This document shows, piece after piece, positions 15,770-25,317 of a DNA stretch of 64,000 nucleotides. How positions within the stretch are numbered: the stretch's first letter is position 1; each line of letters starts with the position of its first letter. The notes beneath the pieces are model-generated. The model saw only the letters and a program-made list of their open reading frames with translations, was not told the origin of the DNA and did not search any database. Source of the stretch: Gp6-AA40 sp963742105 (lineage in GTDB: Bacteria > Acidobacteriota > Vicinamibacteria > Vicinamibacterales > UBA2999); contig CAVUKN010000005.1 of assembly GCA_963742105.1 (NCBI GenBank), positions 434,001-498,000 of the forward strand, read 5' to 3'. Both the position numbers and the translations under genes were made by a program.

Positions 15770-15825
15770 CTGCCCTCATCAGGTTTTCCGCCGTTGTTCA
15801 GGCCTACTCGCAAGGGGTGTTCTCC

Positions 15826-18800
15826 ATGCAGAGATTGCCGCGTGTTGTGTGTGTACTTTTCTGCCTTCTCTCGTTGCCGGCGATCGCGTCCGCCCAGGCA
15901 ACCGTCTCCGGAACTGTTCGTGATGCGTCGGGCGCCGTGTTGCCGGGCGTCACCGTCGAAGCGTCAAGCCCCGCACTGATTGAAAAGGTTCGCACCGCGG
16001 CCAGCGATGGCAGCGGTCAGTACCGCATCACCGACCTGCCGCCCGGTGAATACACGCTCACGTTCTCGTTGAGCGGTTTCAACACGGTGAAGCGGCAGGG
16101 CATCAACGTCTCCGGCACCGGCGTGATCCCGATCAGCATCGAACTCGCGGTCGGGACGCTGACCGAAACGCTGACCGTGACGGGGGAGTCGCCGCTCGTC
16201 GATACGCAGACGACCAGACGCGAAACCGTGATCTCGAACGAGGCGATCGCGTCGCTGCCGATGACGCGCAACTACGGCGGCGTGCTGTATGCCACGCCAG
16301 GCCTCAACGTGCAGCCCGGCGTGAACGCCAACGAGCTGATGCCCAGCATGGCGACCTTCTCCGCCCACGGCGGGCAGAGTACCGAAGGACGCGTCTTCGT
16401 CAACGGCGTCTCCGTGAACGGGCCGTTCGGCTCGAACAGCGTGACGCAGTTCGCGTTCGACGTCGCCAACGCCGAGGAGATGCAGGTCCTGGTGTCCGGC
16501 GGTCTCGGCGAAGCCGAAACGGGCGGGCCGATCGCCAATATCGTCCCGCGCTCCGGCGGAAATACTTTCAGCGGCAACGCGTTCTACAGCGGGACCGGAT
16601 CGAAGCTGCAGTCGGACAACATCGACGACCAGCTGGCGGCGCTCAACATCAGCGCTGCGCCGGTGGTCCGCAATAACTGGGATGCGAACTTTGCCCTCGG
16701 TGGTCCCATCAAGAAGGATCGCCTGTGGTTTTACGGCAACATCCGCACTGTCGGCGTGGCGCAGGTCGTGGCCGGTGCCCTTCCGCCGAACAAGTTCGCC
16801 GGCGATGCCACGACAGTGGCTGTACGAGCCGGTCTCCGGCATCGAGGTGCGCCAGGTCGAATCGAAGCGCGACACGTCGATCCGCTTGACCAGCCAGGCG
16901 ACAAAGCGCAATCGTCTGAGCTTCTCCTACCAGTTCCAGGATCGCTGTCAGGGTTCATCGCTCGGCGCCGACGGTGGCGGCTGCCGCCAGCCTGGCGACG
17001 GCTGGATCGGCGCGCCGCAGACGGCCGAGACGACCGCGCCGGAAGCGGGCAGCAACTACATGGACCAGCCGACGACGCTCATGCAGGCGACCTACACCTC
17101 GCCGATTTCGAGCAAGCAGCTGATCGATGCGGCGCTGTCGCGTTTCGCGTACGGTCAGATTGGGTTCGGCAGGACAGCCGCCCGATGCGCCCAACGGCCT
17201 GATCGCCGTGACCGAACGGTCCAATCGCTACTTCAACCGCGCCGGCATCTCGTATCGGGCCCCGGGCGGCTGGGCGAGTGTACGACGCGGTTCCGTGGAA
17301 CTGGCGCGCGTCCTGGGCGTACGTCACGGGCGCGCACAACGCCAAGATCGGCTATCAGGGCACGCTCATGAAGTACGACTGGACGAGTTACTCGAACTCG
17401 AGCCTGATGCGGTACTACATGAACACGCCGGCGACAGCGACCGCTGCCGTCCCGATCGGTGCGAGCTATACGACGACCAGCTACTTCGAATTCGCCAACC
17501 GCTCCGAAGCCCACGCGATTTTCGTCCAGGATCAGTGGACGAAGGGCCGTCTGTCGCTGCAGGGCGCGCTGCGGTGGGACACCGTGTGGAGCTGGATGCC
17601 GGCCGAGCACAACGGCACCGATGAAATCACGCCGTTCAGCCCGACTCCGGTCCGCTTCCAGAAGACCGACAGCGTGACCGGCTACAACGACATCACCCCG
17701 CGCATGGGCCTGGCGTACGACGTGTTCGGCAACGGCCGGACAGCCATCAAGGTGAACGCCGGCAAGTACCTCGCGGCGGCGGTCGCCGACGGCATCTATT
17801 CGTCGAACAGCCCCGCGTTGCAGTACGTCCGAACGATGCCCGGGACCAACGGGCGCGGATGGACGGATAACAACGGAACTACCAGATCGATTGCGATCTG
17901 CAGAATCGCGGCGCGCAGAGCCCCGACCGCGACCGGCGGCGGTGACGACGTGCGCCGCCTTGACCGGTTCTCAGCTGAACTTCGCCAGCGTCGTTCCGAA
18001 CACGGTCATCAATCCCGACGTGCTCTCGGGCTGGGGCGTGCGTTCGTACAACTGGAATTTCGGCGTTTCTGTCCAGCACGCGATTCTGCCGCGGTTGTCC
18101 GTCGACGTGGCCTACAACCGCCGCTGGTGGGGGAACTTTCTCACCACCGTCAACCAGCTCGTGACGGCAGCCGACTACGACAAGTGGACCGTACCCGTGC
18201 CCAGCGATCCCAGACTGCCGGACGGCGGCGGTGGTACAGCGCAGTTCGTTGCGATCACGTCGGCAGCGTCGGCGCGCGGGAATTTGAACTACCAGACGAA
18301 AGAGACGGAGTTCGCCGACGCGCGCACGGCGTACTGGCACGGTGTTGACGCCAACGTGACCGCGCGCGTCAGCGGAAGTATCAACCTCCAGGCAGGCACG
18401 TCCACTGGTCGAGGGGTGCGCAACACGTGCGATCTGTGGGCCGCTCGTCCCGACCTGCAGGGCAGCAATCGCTCCGACTCGTGCGACATCACCGAGCCCT
18501 GGCAGACGTCGTTCCGCGGTCTCGGCTCGTACGTGATTCCGAAGGTGGATGTGCAGATCAGCGGCACGATCCGCTCAACCATCACGTCCGCCGGCGGCGA
18601 CAACGCCAGCAACGGCACCTCGCTGAATGGCAACTACCAGCTGCCCAACACCGTCGTGCAGCAGTACCTCGGCCGGCTGCCGGCGGGCGGCACGGCCGCG
18701 CAGACGACCACGGTGAACATCGTGATACCCGGTACCTTGTATCCGCCGGATCGCCGTACGCAGCTCGATATGCGATTCGCGAAGATCTTCCGGTTCGGGT

Positions 18801-18979
18801 CACGCCGGCTCAACGCCGGTGTCGACCTCTACAACCTGTTGAACGCGAACACGGCGACGTCGTTCAACCAGACGTTCGTCTACAACGCGGATCCCGCGCA
18901 GGCAGGGGCTGGTTACCTGAACCCGACGGCGATCATGGGCCCGCGGCTCTTGCGCTTCAATGCGACGCTGACGTTCTAA
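15826..18979 (+). CDS. TonB-dependent receptor, carboxypeptidase-regulatory type (frameshifted)
   Basis: An outer-membrane receptor of roughly 1050 residues. Signal peptide to about residue 25; a carboxypeptidase regulatory-like domain (SGTVRDASGAVLPGVTVEA...GEYTLTFSLSGF); plug domain (TVTGESPLVDTQTTRRETVISNEAI, GGNTFSGNAF); then beta-barrel ending ...LLRFNATLTF with a terminal Phe. About five frameshifts interrupt it: +1 near 16808, 17176 and 17275, and -1-type shifts near 17875 and 17960. The translated pieces join into a continuous homologous protein with no other stops. It lies between two DUF6152 genes. The substrate is unknown. Confidence 0.8.
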
Positions 18980-18980
18980 A

Positions 18981-19079
18981 ATCGTGAATCGTGAGTCGTG
19001 AATCATGAATGAGAGGCACGGAGATGACGGTCGTCTCCGATGTCTCCATTCGCGATTCACGATTCGCCATTCACGACTG
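18981..19079. repeat. GTGAATC-unit palindrome (family B, copy 2)
   Basis: Arms of CGTGAATCGTGAGTCGTG and CGATTCACGATTCGCC flank a spacer of about 37 nt that contains GAGGCACGGAG, also seen in copy 1. It starts 1-2 bases after the receptor stop codon. Confidence 0.85.
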
Positions 19080-19094
19080 ATTGAAAGGCTCCTT

Positions 19095-19496
19095 ATGCGA
19101 TTCACATCATTCATTCTCGGCGTCGGCCTGCTGGGTGGAGTCGTGTCCACGTCGGCGCATCATTCGTTCACGGCCGAGTACGACCGCGAGAAGCCGCTCA
19201 CGCTGACGGGCGCCGTCACCCGCATCGAATGGCAGAACCCTCACGCGTATTTCTACATGGACGTCAAGGATCCGGCGAGCGGACGCACGGTGAACTGGGC
19301 GTTCGAGATGGGCGCACCGGCCGTCCTGCAGCGTTCGGGGTGGAAGCGATCGAGCATGAAGATCGGTGACGTGCTGACGGTCGAAGGATGGGTGGCCAAG
19401 GATGGTTCTCATCACGCCAACGCGCGCACGGTGACCATCGCCGCAACCGGCGAGCGTCTCGGCGCCGGCTCCAGCGCGGGAGACGGCGGGCAGTGA
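19095..19496 (+). CDS. DUF6152 family secreted protein (copy 2)
   Basis: A 133-aa exported protein. The signal peptide ends VVSTSA, leaving a predicted mature N-terminus HHSFTAEYDREKP. Then come LTLTGAVTRIEWQNPHAYFYMDV and a second half with GDVLTVEGWVAKDG. The start is ATG 19095 after a short AAGG Shine-Dalgarno; longer readings pass through the GTGAATC palindrome. Its stop overlaps the GTG of the next gene (GTGA), so the two are translationally coupled. Confidence 0.88.
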   Translation: MRFTSFILGVGLLGGVVSTSAHHSFTAEYDREKPLTLTGAVTRIEWQNPHAYFYMDVKDPASGRTVNWAFEMGAPAVLQRSGWKRSSMKIGDVLTVEGWVAKDGSHHANARTVTIAATGERLGAGSSAGDGGQ

Positions 19497-20386
19497 TCCG
19501 CGTCGTGACCAGGCACCTGCCACTCACCATCGTGGCCTCGGGTCTGTTCTGTCTGCTGCTGATTCCCGTTGCGGCGCAGGAAACGCCTGGCCCCGGCCGC
19601 GGCGCGCAAGGTCGCGGCGGTGGTGGCGGCGGCACTCCCGGACCTGGACGTGGCCGCGGTGCGGCCGCCGGTCCGACGAAACCCACACCGCGGTTGTCTG
19701 ATGGTCACGTGAACCTGGGAGCGCCCGCCGGCGGCTCCGGATTCTGGGGCGGGGGTGGCTCGATCGTCGGGAAGCGCGGAAGCAGTCTGCCAACGAACCC
19801 CGAGGTGGGCGAGGTTCCGTTTCAACCGTGGGCGAAGGCGCTGTACGAGGTGCGGCAGAAGGTCGGCGACAAGGACGATCCGCACGCGCGCTGCCTGCCG
19901 CCGGGGGGACCACGTCAGTTCCAGACGCCGAACGGCTTCGAATTCATCGAGCAGCCGGATCGGAAACGGATCACGATCATCTTCGGTGGTGGACCGCGCA
20001 GTTGGCGCTTCATCTACCTCGATGGCCGGCCGCTGCCGAGTCTCGACGATCTCGATCTGATTCCCACCTACTTCGGCTATTCAACCGGCAAGTGGATGGG
20101 CGACACCCTGGTGGTGGAGTCCACCGGGTACAACGAGAAGTTCTGGTTCCATCGCGGCGGCCTTCCGCACACGGATGCGCTGCACCTGACGGAGCGTTTC
20201 TCACGTCCGGATTTCGACACACTGAAATACGAAGTGACGGTCGACGATCCCAAGGCGTACACCAGGCCGTGGACCGGCGGCTTCACGGTGCCGTGGACGT
20301 ACACCAACTGGGACGGGTCGCCGGGCGGAGAGATGCACGAGTACCTCTGTCAGGACAACGAACGCGATTACTCGAAGCTGCGGTGA
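19493..20386 (+). CDS. Secreted HWEGDTLVV-family protein (paralogue 2)
   Basis: A 297-aa exported protein. Its GTG overlaps the upstream DUF6152 stop. The signal peptide ends near PVAAQ, followed by a Gly/Arg/Pro-rich stretch (PGPGRGAQGRGGGGGG) and then the family blocks: ARCLPPGGPRQFQTP, ITIIFGGGPRSWRFIYLDGRPLP, STGKWMGDTLVVESTGY, HTDALHLTERFSRPDFDTL and MHEYLCQDNERDYSKL. The tight coupling with DUF6152 suggests that the two products act together. Function unknown. Confidence 0.85.
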   Translation: MIRVVTRHLPLTIVASGLFCLLLIPVAAQETPGPGRGAQGRGGGGGGTPGPGRGRGAAAGPTKPTPRLSDGHVNLGAPAGGSGFWGGGGSIVGKRGSSLPTNPEVGEVPFQPWAKALYEVRQKVGDKDDPHARCLPPGGPRQFQTPNGFEFIEQPDRKRITIIFGGGPRSWRFIYLDGRPLPSLDDLDLIPTYFGYSTGKWMGDTLVVESTGYNEKFWFHRGGLPHTDALHLTERFSRPDFDTLKYEVTVDDPKAYTRPWTGGFTVPWTYTNWDGSPGGEMHEYLCQDNERDYSKLR

Positions 20387-20805
20387 TGACGATGCGACGG
20401 CTGCTTGGAGTATTGGCGCTGCTGTTCATGCTGCCCGTGTCCGGCGGCGGCTTGGGCTCGTTCGTACTGGCCCAGGAAGGTCACCCGCTGGTCGGCACCT
20501 GGCATGGGACGTGGGGACCGAACGCGAAGGAACGTCACGACGTCACCCTGGTGCTCGAGTACGACGGCAAAGCGATCACCGGCATGATGAACCCAGGTCC
20601 TGATTCGGTCCGCTTCGACAAGGTGACGCTCGATCCGAGTAACTGGAGCGTGCACATGGAGGCGACGCCGAAAGGTGCGCCGAAGCCGGCGCCGATCATC
20701 ATCGACGTGACCATCCAGGACATCACCAACCGCTATCGTTCGCTGGTCGGGACCTTCACGCAGGGAACCGTCAAGGGCGACTTCAAAGCCAGCCGGGACA
20801 GCTGA
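20386..20805 (+). CDS. Small secreted protein of unknown function
   Basis: A 139-aa protein whose ATG overlaps the preceding stop (TGATG), making it the third gene of a coupled set. A signal peptide (LLGVLALLFMLPVSGGGLGSF) ends near VLAQ; the mature part begins EGHPLVGTWHGTWGPN and continues with beta-strand-like YDGKAITGMMNPGPDSV and FKASRDS at the C-terminus. The GTWxGxW...G...NPG layout resembles small lipocalin- or streptavidin-like beta-barrels, but I cannot assign a family. Confidence 0.75.
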   Translation: MTMRRLLGVLALLFMLPVSGGGLGSFVLAQEGHPLVGTWHGTWGPNAKERHDVTLVLEYDGKAITGMMNPGPDSVRFDKVTLDPSNWSVHMEATPKGAPKPAPIIIDVTIQDITNRYRSLVGTFTQGTVKGDFKASRDS

Positions 20806-20810
20806 ACTCA

Positions 20811-20960
20811 CAACTCCCAATTCCCAACCTCCTTCGCTCGTCCAACACCCAACCCGAGTCAGGAAAGACTTGAAAGGTCACGAAGATCTTCTTAGCCTTC
20901 GTGTGCTTCGTGGTTACTTCTTGGGAGTTGGAGACGTCAGTCGTTGGGCGTTGGGAGTTG
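20811..20960. repeat. CCAACTCC palindrome with a nested ACGAAG hairpin (family A, copy 1)
   Basis: The left arm CAACTCCCAATTCCCAACC and the right arm CGTTGGGCGTTGGGAGTTG enclose a second hairpin of family C (TCACGAAGATCTTC...CTTCGTGTGCTTCGTGG, about 20878-20912). It fills the gap between two convergent stop codons. Confidence 0.85.
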
Positions 20961-20967
20961 ACCCGCT

Positions 20968-22185
20968 TCAGAACAGCTTCACCTCCACCACTTCGCCCTT
21001 CTCGACGATGTCGGTGTGCTCGCCGATTTCGATGTAGCCGTCGGCCCGCGACATGCTGGTGATGTCCCCGGACGACTTGAAGGCAGGCACGGCGACGCCA
21101 TTCTCGATTCGCACGGTATAGAACTGGTGGCGTCCTGTGGTCGAAATCACCCGCGCGCCAAGCGGCATCGTCGCGACGCGCGGTGACCATGGGGGGAGCG
21201 AGGCGATCTGACGGATGGCCGGGATGAGCAGCGCGTACCCGTTCGTGAGGCACGAGGTCGGGTAGCCGGGCATGCCGAAAAACGGACGCCCGTCGACGCG
21301 CCCGAATGCCATCGGCTTTCCAGGTTTGACCGCGATCCCGTGAAACAGCACTTCGCCCCGAGCCGCGAGTACGTCGAGAATGAGATCGCGCTCGCCGACA
21401 GAGCTGCCACCGGAAAACACGAGCACGTCATCCTGCAGGCATTCGTCGATCGCGCGTGACAGGTCCTCGATGGTATCCGCTGCGGTGCGGTAGGGGACGG
21501 CGATGCCGCCGTGCCGTTGAACGAGCGCGGCAATCGTGAAGCGGTTGACGTCGTAGATCTGCGCGGCCGCCAGCGGCTGGCCTGGCGCGACGATCTCGTT
21601 GCCGGTGGAAAGAATGGCCACGCGCGGTCGAGCGATGACCTCGACATCCGGGTGTCCGAGCGCCGCGAGGACGCCGACTTTGGCCGGCGTCAGTACATCT
21701 CCGGCGCGCAGTACCGTTTGACCCTGCTGGATGTCTGCACCCTGGCGCGCCACGTTCTGCCGCGGGTAGACCGGGGTGAGGATCCGCACCCCGTCCGGTC
21801 CGGTCTCGGATTCCTCCACCATCACCACGGCGTCGGCCCCAGCGGGCATCGGCGCGCCAGTGGCAATCTCGGCGCAGTCACCTGTTCCGACTGTCCTGAC
21901 GGCGATCTGGCCCGTGAAAACCTGTTCGACGCAGCGCAGGATCACCGGTTCGGCGCGGCTCGTCCCGAACGTGTCTTCCGCCCGTACCGCGTAGCCGTCC
22001 ATCGCGGCGCGCGCAAACGGCGGAACGTCTGCTGGCGACGTCACGTCGTGCGCGAGCACGCGATCGTGCGCGTCGCCCAGGGGTACGCGTTCGACGCGGC
22101 GGAGAGGCTCGAGACGGGCGTGGATGATCTCGCGCGCGTCGGCGAGCGAGATGGTGTCGCGGATCGGCCGCATCCTCGTGCTCAT
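20968..22185 (-). CDS. moeA: Molybdopterin molybdotransferase (MoeA)
   Basis: MoeA inserts molybdate into adenylated molybdopterin to form the molybdenum cofactor. The 405-aa protein shows VPPFARAAMDGYAVRAED, ATGAPMPAGADAVVMVE, LSTGNEIV, VFSGGSSVGERD and FFGMPGYPTSCLTNGY, in the usual order. Its ATG overlaps the moaB stop as ATGA, so the two are coupled in one operon. No other Mo-cofactor genes are in the window. It ends at a CCAACTCC palindrome. Confidence 0.95.
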   Translation of the reverse strand: MSTRMRPIRDTISLADAREIIHARLEPLRRVERVPLGDAHDRVLAHDVTSPADVPPFARAAMDGYAVRAEDTFGTSRAEPVILRCVEQVFTGQIAVRTVGTGDCAEIATGAPMPAGADAVVMVEESETGPDGVRILTPVYPRQNVARQGADIQQGQTVLRAGDVLTPAKVGVLAALGHPDVEVIARPRVAILSTGNEIVAPGQPLAAAQIYDVNRFTIAALVQRHGGIAVPYRTAADTIEDLSRAIDECLQDDVLVFSGGSSVGERDLILDVLAARGEVLFHGIAVKPGKPMAFGRVDGRPFFGMPGYPTSCLTNGYALLIPAIRQIASLPPWSPRVATMPLGARVISTTGRHQFYTVRIENGVAVPAFKSSGDITSMSRADGYIEIGEHTDIVEKGEVVEVKLF

Positions 22186-22685
22186 TTACGCAATTGCTGC
22201 GCGATGTGACCGAGCTCGGGGACGATCAGTCGTGTCATCGCCAGCCGCACGGCGCTCTCGGAGCCAGGCAGGACGAAGATCGCCCTGGTGCCGACCGTCC
22301 CAGCCGCCGCCCGGCTCATCATCGCGGCCGAACCGATCTCGTCGAAGCTGAGCATGCGGAACAGCTCGCCGAAGCCGGTGAGACGCTTGTCGAACAGGCG
22401 GTCGACGGCTTCGAACGTGCCATCACGCGACGTGATGCCGGTTCCTCCCGTCGTGATGATCACGCGCGTCGTCGGGTCCGTGAGCTGTCGCGTGACAATC
22501 GTCGTGACCTGCGCGGGATCGTCGGGGACGAGTGCGGACGCGATGACGTCATGACCCGCGGCCTCGAGCAGTTCCCGGATCGCGCGACCGCTGGTGTCGG
22601 TCTCTGCCGTGCGCGTATCGCTGACGGTGAGCACGAAGCACCCGACCGAATGCGGAGCCTGTGCCTTATGGTCGCTGACGCCCAC
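22182..22685 (-). CDS. moaB: MoaB/Mog-type molybdopterin adenylyltransferase
   Basis: A 167-aa protein that adenylates molybdopterin before molybdate insertion by MoeA. Motifs: VLTVSDTRTAETDTSG, then VIITTGGTGITSRDGTFEAV (the GGTG molybdopterin-binding motif) and FVLPGSESAVRLAM. The start is the GTG at 22685, six bases after a TATAAT box (22697-22692), with no Shine-Dalgarno, pointing to a leaderless mRNA. The longer reading runs through a CCAACTCC palindrome and is rejected. Confidence 0.92.
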   Translation of the reverse strand: MGVSDHKAQAPHSVGCFVLTVSDTRTAETDTSGRAIRELLEAAGHDVIASALVPDDPAQVTTIVTRQLTDPTTRVIITTGGTGITSRDGTFEAVDRLFDKRLTGFGELFRMLSFDEIGSAAMMSRAAAGTVGTRAIFVLPGSESAVRLAMTRLIVPELGHIAQQLRK

Positions 22686-22691
22686 TCTGGG

Positions 22692-22697
22692 ATTATA
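22692..22697 (-). promoter_or_regulatory. TATAAT -10 box of moaB-moeA, probably leaderless
   Basis: On the minus strand TATAAT is followed by six bases and then the GTG start of moaB. Expected transcription start is at the start codon. Confidence 0.6.
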
Positions 22698-22706
22698 CGA
22701 GGTTGA

Positions 22707-22831
22707 AAACTCCCCACTCCCAACTGCTCGTCGCACGCCAACTCCGAAACGTTGGACCCTCCATTTGGGAATTGGGAGCGCTTCGGCGGTTGGGAGTTGG
22801 GGCAGCGCCAGCCGTTGGGAATTGGGAGTTA
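22707..22831. repeat. CCAACTCC palindrome (family A, copy 2)
   Basis: The left arm is ACTCCCCACTCCCAACTG...GCCAACTCC; the right arm is TTTGGGAATTGGGAGCG...CGTTGGGAATTGGGAG. It lies upstream of moaB and just past the stop of the 22829 gene. Confidence 0.85.
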
Positions 22832-23647
22832 TCGCTCTCTCTTCATCAGAGCCTTGCGAGTGGTCTCCAGCGTGAACGTCAACGAGTCTTTCGGCAAGCT
22901 GGTGACGAACGGTTTCACGATCCAACTAAGGCCGAAGGGAATATCCCTGGTCAACGAGATCGACTCGCACTCGACGTAGACGCCGGCGTCGGCCTGCAGC
23001 AGGCGCCAGTAGGTGTTGAGGCGCCACAGGTATCCGCCGTCGTGGCCCACCGGCAGCTCGCGCTGTCGCGGCGTTCCGGCATTCTCGACTTCGGCGATGC
23101 GCGTACTGTGAATCCGGCTCGACGCGCGATCCGGCGCGTCGCGTGTGAACACCGCCTCGTTCTCGGTGTTGACGACGACGGTGATGACGCGGGTCATGGT
23201 GAATTGGAGATGCATGCGGAAGGCGTTGCCGGTGCGCGACAGCAGTTTCGATCCGGTGACCGCTGGCGCGTAGATCGACGCATGGCGGTCGTAGTCCTGG
23301 AGGAGAGCCAGCGCCGAGTCGACGGTGGCGCCGGGGACGAACACGGTTCCGAGCCAGTGATGGATCAGGCCGTCGGGCACGCCACGGTCGACGCCGGTGT
23401 CGTCGCGATCGATGGCGTCGATCAGCAGTTCGCCACGTGCGAGACCGTCGTGAGCCTTGCGCCTGTCCGGCTCGGCGCTACGGTCAATCCAGAGGAACGC
23501 CGCACGCTGCGGCATGCGACCTTCGATGGCCTGGACGTAGCGATCGAAGGCCATGTTGGTGCGCGGCTGCAGGTCTGCCGCGGTGGCAGGAGCGGGAGTA
23601 GCAACGAGCAGGAGCGCGATGATGGCCAGACGCAGCGACAGGTGCAT
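22829..23647 (-). CDS. Secreted START/SRPBCC-like protein of unknown function
   Basis: A 272-aa exported protein: the signal peptide LRLAIIALLLVATPAPATAA is followed by a mature domain with AFDRYVQAIEGRM, DGLIHHWLGTVFVPGATVDSALALLQDYDRH, VVNTENEAVF and a C-terminal block VYVECESISLTRDIPFGL. These resemble lipid-binding START-like proteins seen in Acidobacteria. The assignment is from pattern memory, not from a decisive motif. It is followed by a CCAACTCC palindrome. Confidence 0.75.
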   Translation of the reverse strand: MHLSLRLAIIALLLVATPAPATAADLQPRTNMAFDRYVQAIEGRMPQRAAFLWIDRSAEPDRRKAHDGLARGELLIDAIDRDDTGVDRGVPDGLIHHWLGTVFVPGATVDSALALLQDYDRHASIYAPAVTGSKLLSRTGNAFRMHLQFTMTRVITVVVNTENEAVFTRDAPDRASSRIHSTRIAEVENAGTPRQRELPVGHDGGYLWRLNTYWRLLQADAGVYVECESISLTRDIPFGLSWIVKPFVTSLPKDSLTFTLETTRKALMKRER

Positions 23648-23934
23648 ACCGTGTAGTGTGCGATAGACCCGACAATCGGTTCATCGTCGGAGTACGCCGG
23701 GATCCGCGCCAGAGGTGTTGGCGGAGGTAGGCCCGAATCGGTGCAGGCCGGGACGGTGTAGGCCCGGCCTCGGTAGCAGGCTCGGCAAGAAAATCCCGCC
23801 CACGGACGCGACCGGAGGGCGTCCGTCCCCGTAAAAGCCGTGTGATATAGTCAATGTTTATGCGTTGAGCCGCCGCGGTGGCAGTGCGCACCACCAGCGG
23901 AGTTACCGCTTCGCTGCGAAGCAATCAACCCGAA
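23648..23934. other. Intergenic region upstream of tRNA-Arg
   Basis: No gene is seen in these 287 bases. GTGTAGGCCCGGCCT (about 23756-23770) is a short motif that recurs as a hairpin at 46025-46052. A TATAGT box at 23846-23851 on the plus strand is a candidate -10 for the tRNA. Confidence 0.5.
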
Positions 23935-24011
23935 GCGCCCTTAGCTCAGTTGGATAGAGCGTCTGGCTACGAACCAGGAGGTCGCAGGTTCGAGTCCTGC
24001 AGGGCGCGCCA
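23935..24011 (+). tRNA. tRNA-Arg (anticodon ACG)
   Basis: A full 77-nt cloverleaf. The acceptor stem GCGCCCT pairs with AGGGCGC; the D-arm contains AGCTCAGTTGGATAGAGC; the anticodon arm CTGGCTACGAACCAG shows loop bases with anticodon ACG; the T-arm is GCAGGTTCGAGTCCTGC; and the 3' end GCCA is encoded. A decayed tyrosine recombinase gene begins 6 bases downstream on the other strand, marking this tRNA as a former integration site. Confidence 0.96.
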
Positions 24012-24017
24012 GTTTCC

Positions 24018-24450
24018 TTAAGAAATCAACGTGCCGCCGGCGTCGATAGCGGCCGGGCGGTGAACAATAGTGAACATTTGGTCGCCGACGTTCTGGACGG
24101 CTTCACGCACAGATCCGTCCAGCACTTGCGTGTACACGTTCAGGGTCGTGTCGACATTTGCATGTTGGGACACCCGGGCCTTCCAGTCCGTGAGTAGCTG
24201 AAAGGCGACGTCCGACACCGGAATCTGTCGAGAGCCGGCCTCGGTTTTAGGTGTATCGAACTTGCCATCGTAAACCGCCTCGCGAATCGTGACGAGACGG
24301 GCGGCTGCGTGACGTTCCTCCAGCGCAAAGCGAACAGTTCGCCTCGGCGCAGGCCCGTGAGGATTGCCAAGCCGGCCATCGTTCGACCGAGTGGCGGAAG
24401 TGCGTCGATTAGCGTTCGGCTTGGACCTTGGCCTCGATCATCATGCGCCC
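24018..24450 (-). pseudogene. Decayed tyrosine recombinase (integrase) next to tRNA-Arg
   Basis: Fragments of a phage-type integrase on the minus strand: GLAILTGLRRGELFALRW (the Arg I region), a frame change near 24290 into KTEAGSRQIPVSDVAFQLL, then HANVDTTLNVYTQVLDG, which carries the catalytic Tyr. The stretch of about 70 residues with the HxLRR box is missing between LLTDWKA and QHANVDTT, so the protein cannot work. Location immediately beside the tRNA 3' end is the usual place for an integrase of a tRNA-targeted element. The 110 bases beyond it show no gene. Confidence 0.85.
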
Positions 24451-24562
24451 TGAGATCGAAAGAGTCCGAGCCGTCGCCTGGCCAGCGACGTGAGACGCCG
24501 GATGTCGCTGTCGCTGACGTTTGTAATCGCTCACCGAGCGACGCCGGTCACGATAGGCGAAA

Positions 24563-25033
24563 TCAGCGGATCGTGTAGTCCGACCACTCCTTGATTTTCC
24601 CGTCCTTGACGAAGAAGACGCCCACGCCCTGCCATGTGAACGGCCGCGGCGAGACGAAGCGATCGATGCGGCGGTTGATGACGAGCGGACCAGCCGTGAA
24701 TGTTTCCAGCACCTCGAACGTGATACTCGTCGCGTTCAACTTGCGGTACGCATCGAGAACGCCTTCGGCGCCGATTATCGGCGCAGCGGTTTCCGTCATC
24801 CGATAGGCGACGTCGTTCGCCAGGAACGGTCGCATGGCGGCTGGATCGAGCTTCGAGACCGCCGCGCAGAACTCGGTGACAAGCCGGGCAGCCGTTTGTG
24901 CTGTCCCGTCTGACTGCGCCGCCACTGCTACGCTCGACGTCAGGCCGGCGGCACCAGCCGCCAGCGAGGCCAGGACGAACGCGCGCCTGCCGGGCGACGC
25001 ATCAGGCCTGGCGGCATCTCGTGTCTGCTTCAT
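24563..25033 (-). CDS. Secreted NTF2-like / limonene-1,2-epoxide hydrolase-like protein
   Basis: A 156-aa protein. The N-terminus has a twin-arginine-like signal (GRRAFVLASLAAGAAG) ending near AVAAQ. The mature part has the cone-shaped NTF2 fold pattern: ARLVTEFCAAVSKLDPAAMRPFLANDVAYRM, then EVLETFTAGPLVINRRIDRF and VFFVKDGKIKEWSDYTIR, close to the limonene epoxide hydrolase domain. ATG 25033 starts the signal. The substrate is unknown. Confidence 0.78.
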   Translation of the reverse strand: MKQTRDAARPDASPGRRAFVLASLAAGAAGLTSSVAVAAQSDGTAQTAARLVTEFCAAVSKLDPAAMRPFLANDVAYRMTETAAPIIGAEGVLDAYRKLNATSITFEVLETFTAGPLVINRRIDRFVSPRPFTWQGVGVFFVKDGKIKEWSDYTIR

Positions 25034-25050
25034 AGGCACCTTTGAAGAGT

Positions 25051-25081
25051 CCCGGATCGGCGGCAAATATACCCCGCCATG
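25051..25081 (+). promoter_or_regulatory. Promoter-like segment, near copy of the one at 31231
   Basis: CCCGGATCGGCGGCAAATAT followed by ACCCCGCCATGC closely matches the segment before the DUF4386 gene at 31231-31262 (CCCGGATCGCGGCAACTATA, then CTGCGCCCATGC). Here the ATG opens only a seven-codon frame. No gene follows it except the truncated paralogue at 25318. Confidence 0.4.
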
Positions 25082-25317
25082 CGATGCGCCGGGAGCGAAT
25101 GAACGTGGGTAGCGCCACCATTTCGGTCGCTCACGGAGTGGTCGCGGCCGCTGCCGTAGGGCCAATACTCGCCGCATGCGATGCCATCCGCTGGCGCGCC
25201 GCTATCCTCTGTATCCTTCCGGCGCCAACGACGGCGCAATGGATGTATCGGATACCCGACGCACCGCGAACCACCAGCAACGCCATCGACCTTGCGGCAC
25301 CGGCGCCGCGCAACTCT

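Noticed and set aside
15826..18979. TonB receptor 1 as several separate small genes
   Set aside because: The pieces form one continuous homologous protein in order; the breaks are frame changes, not gene boundaries.
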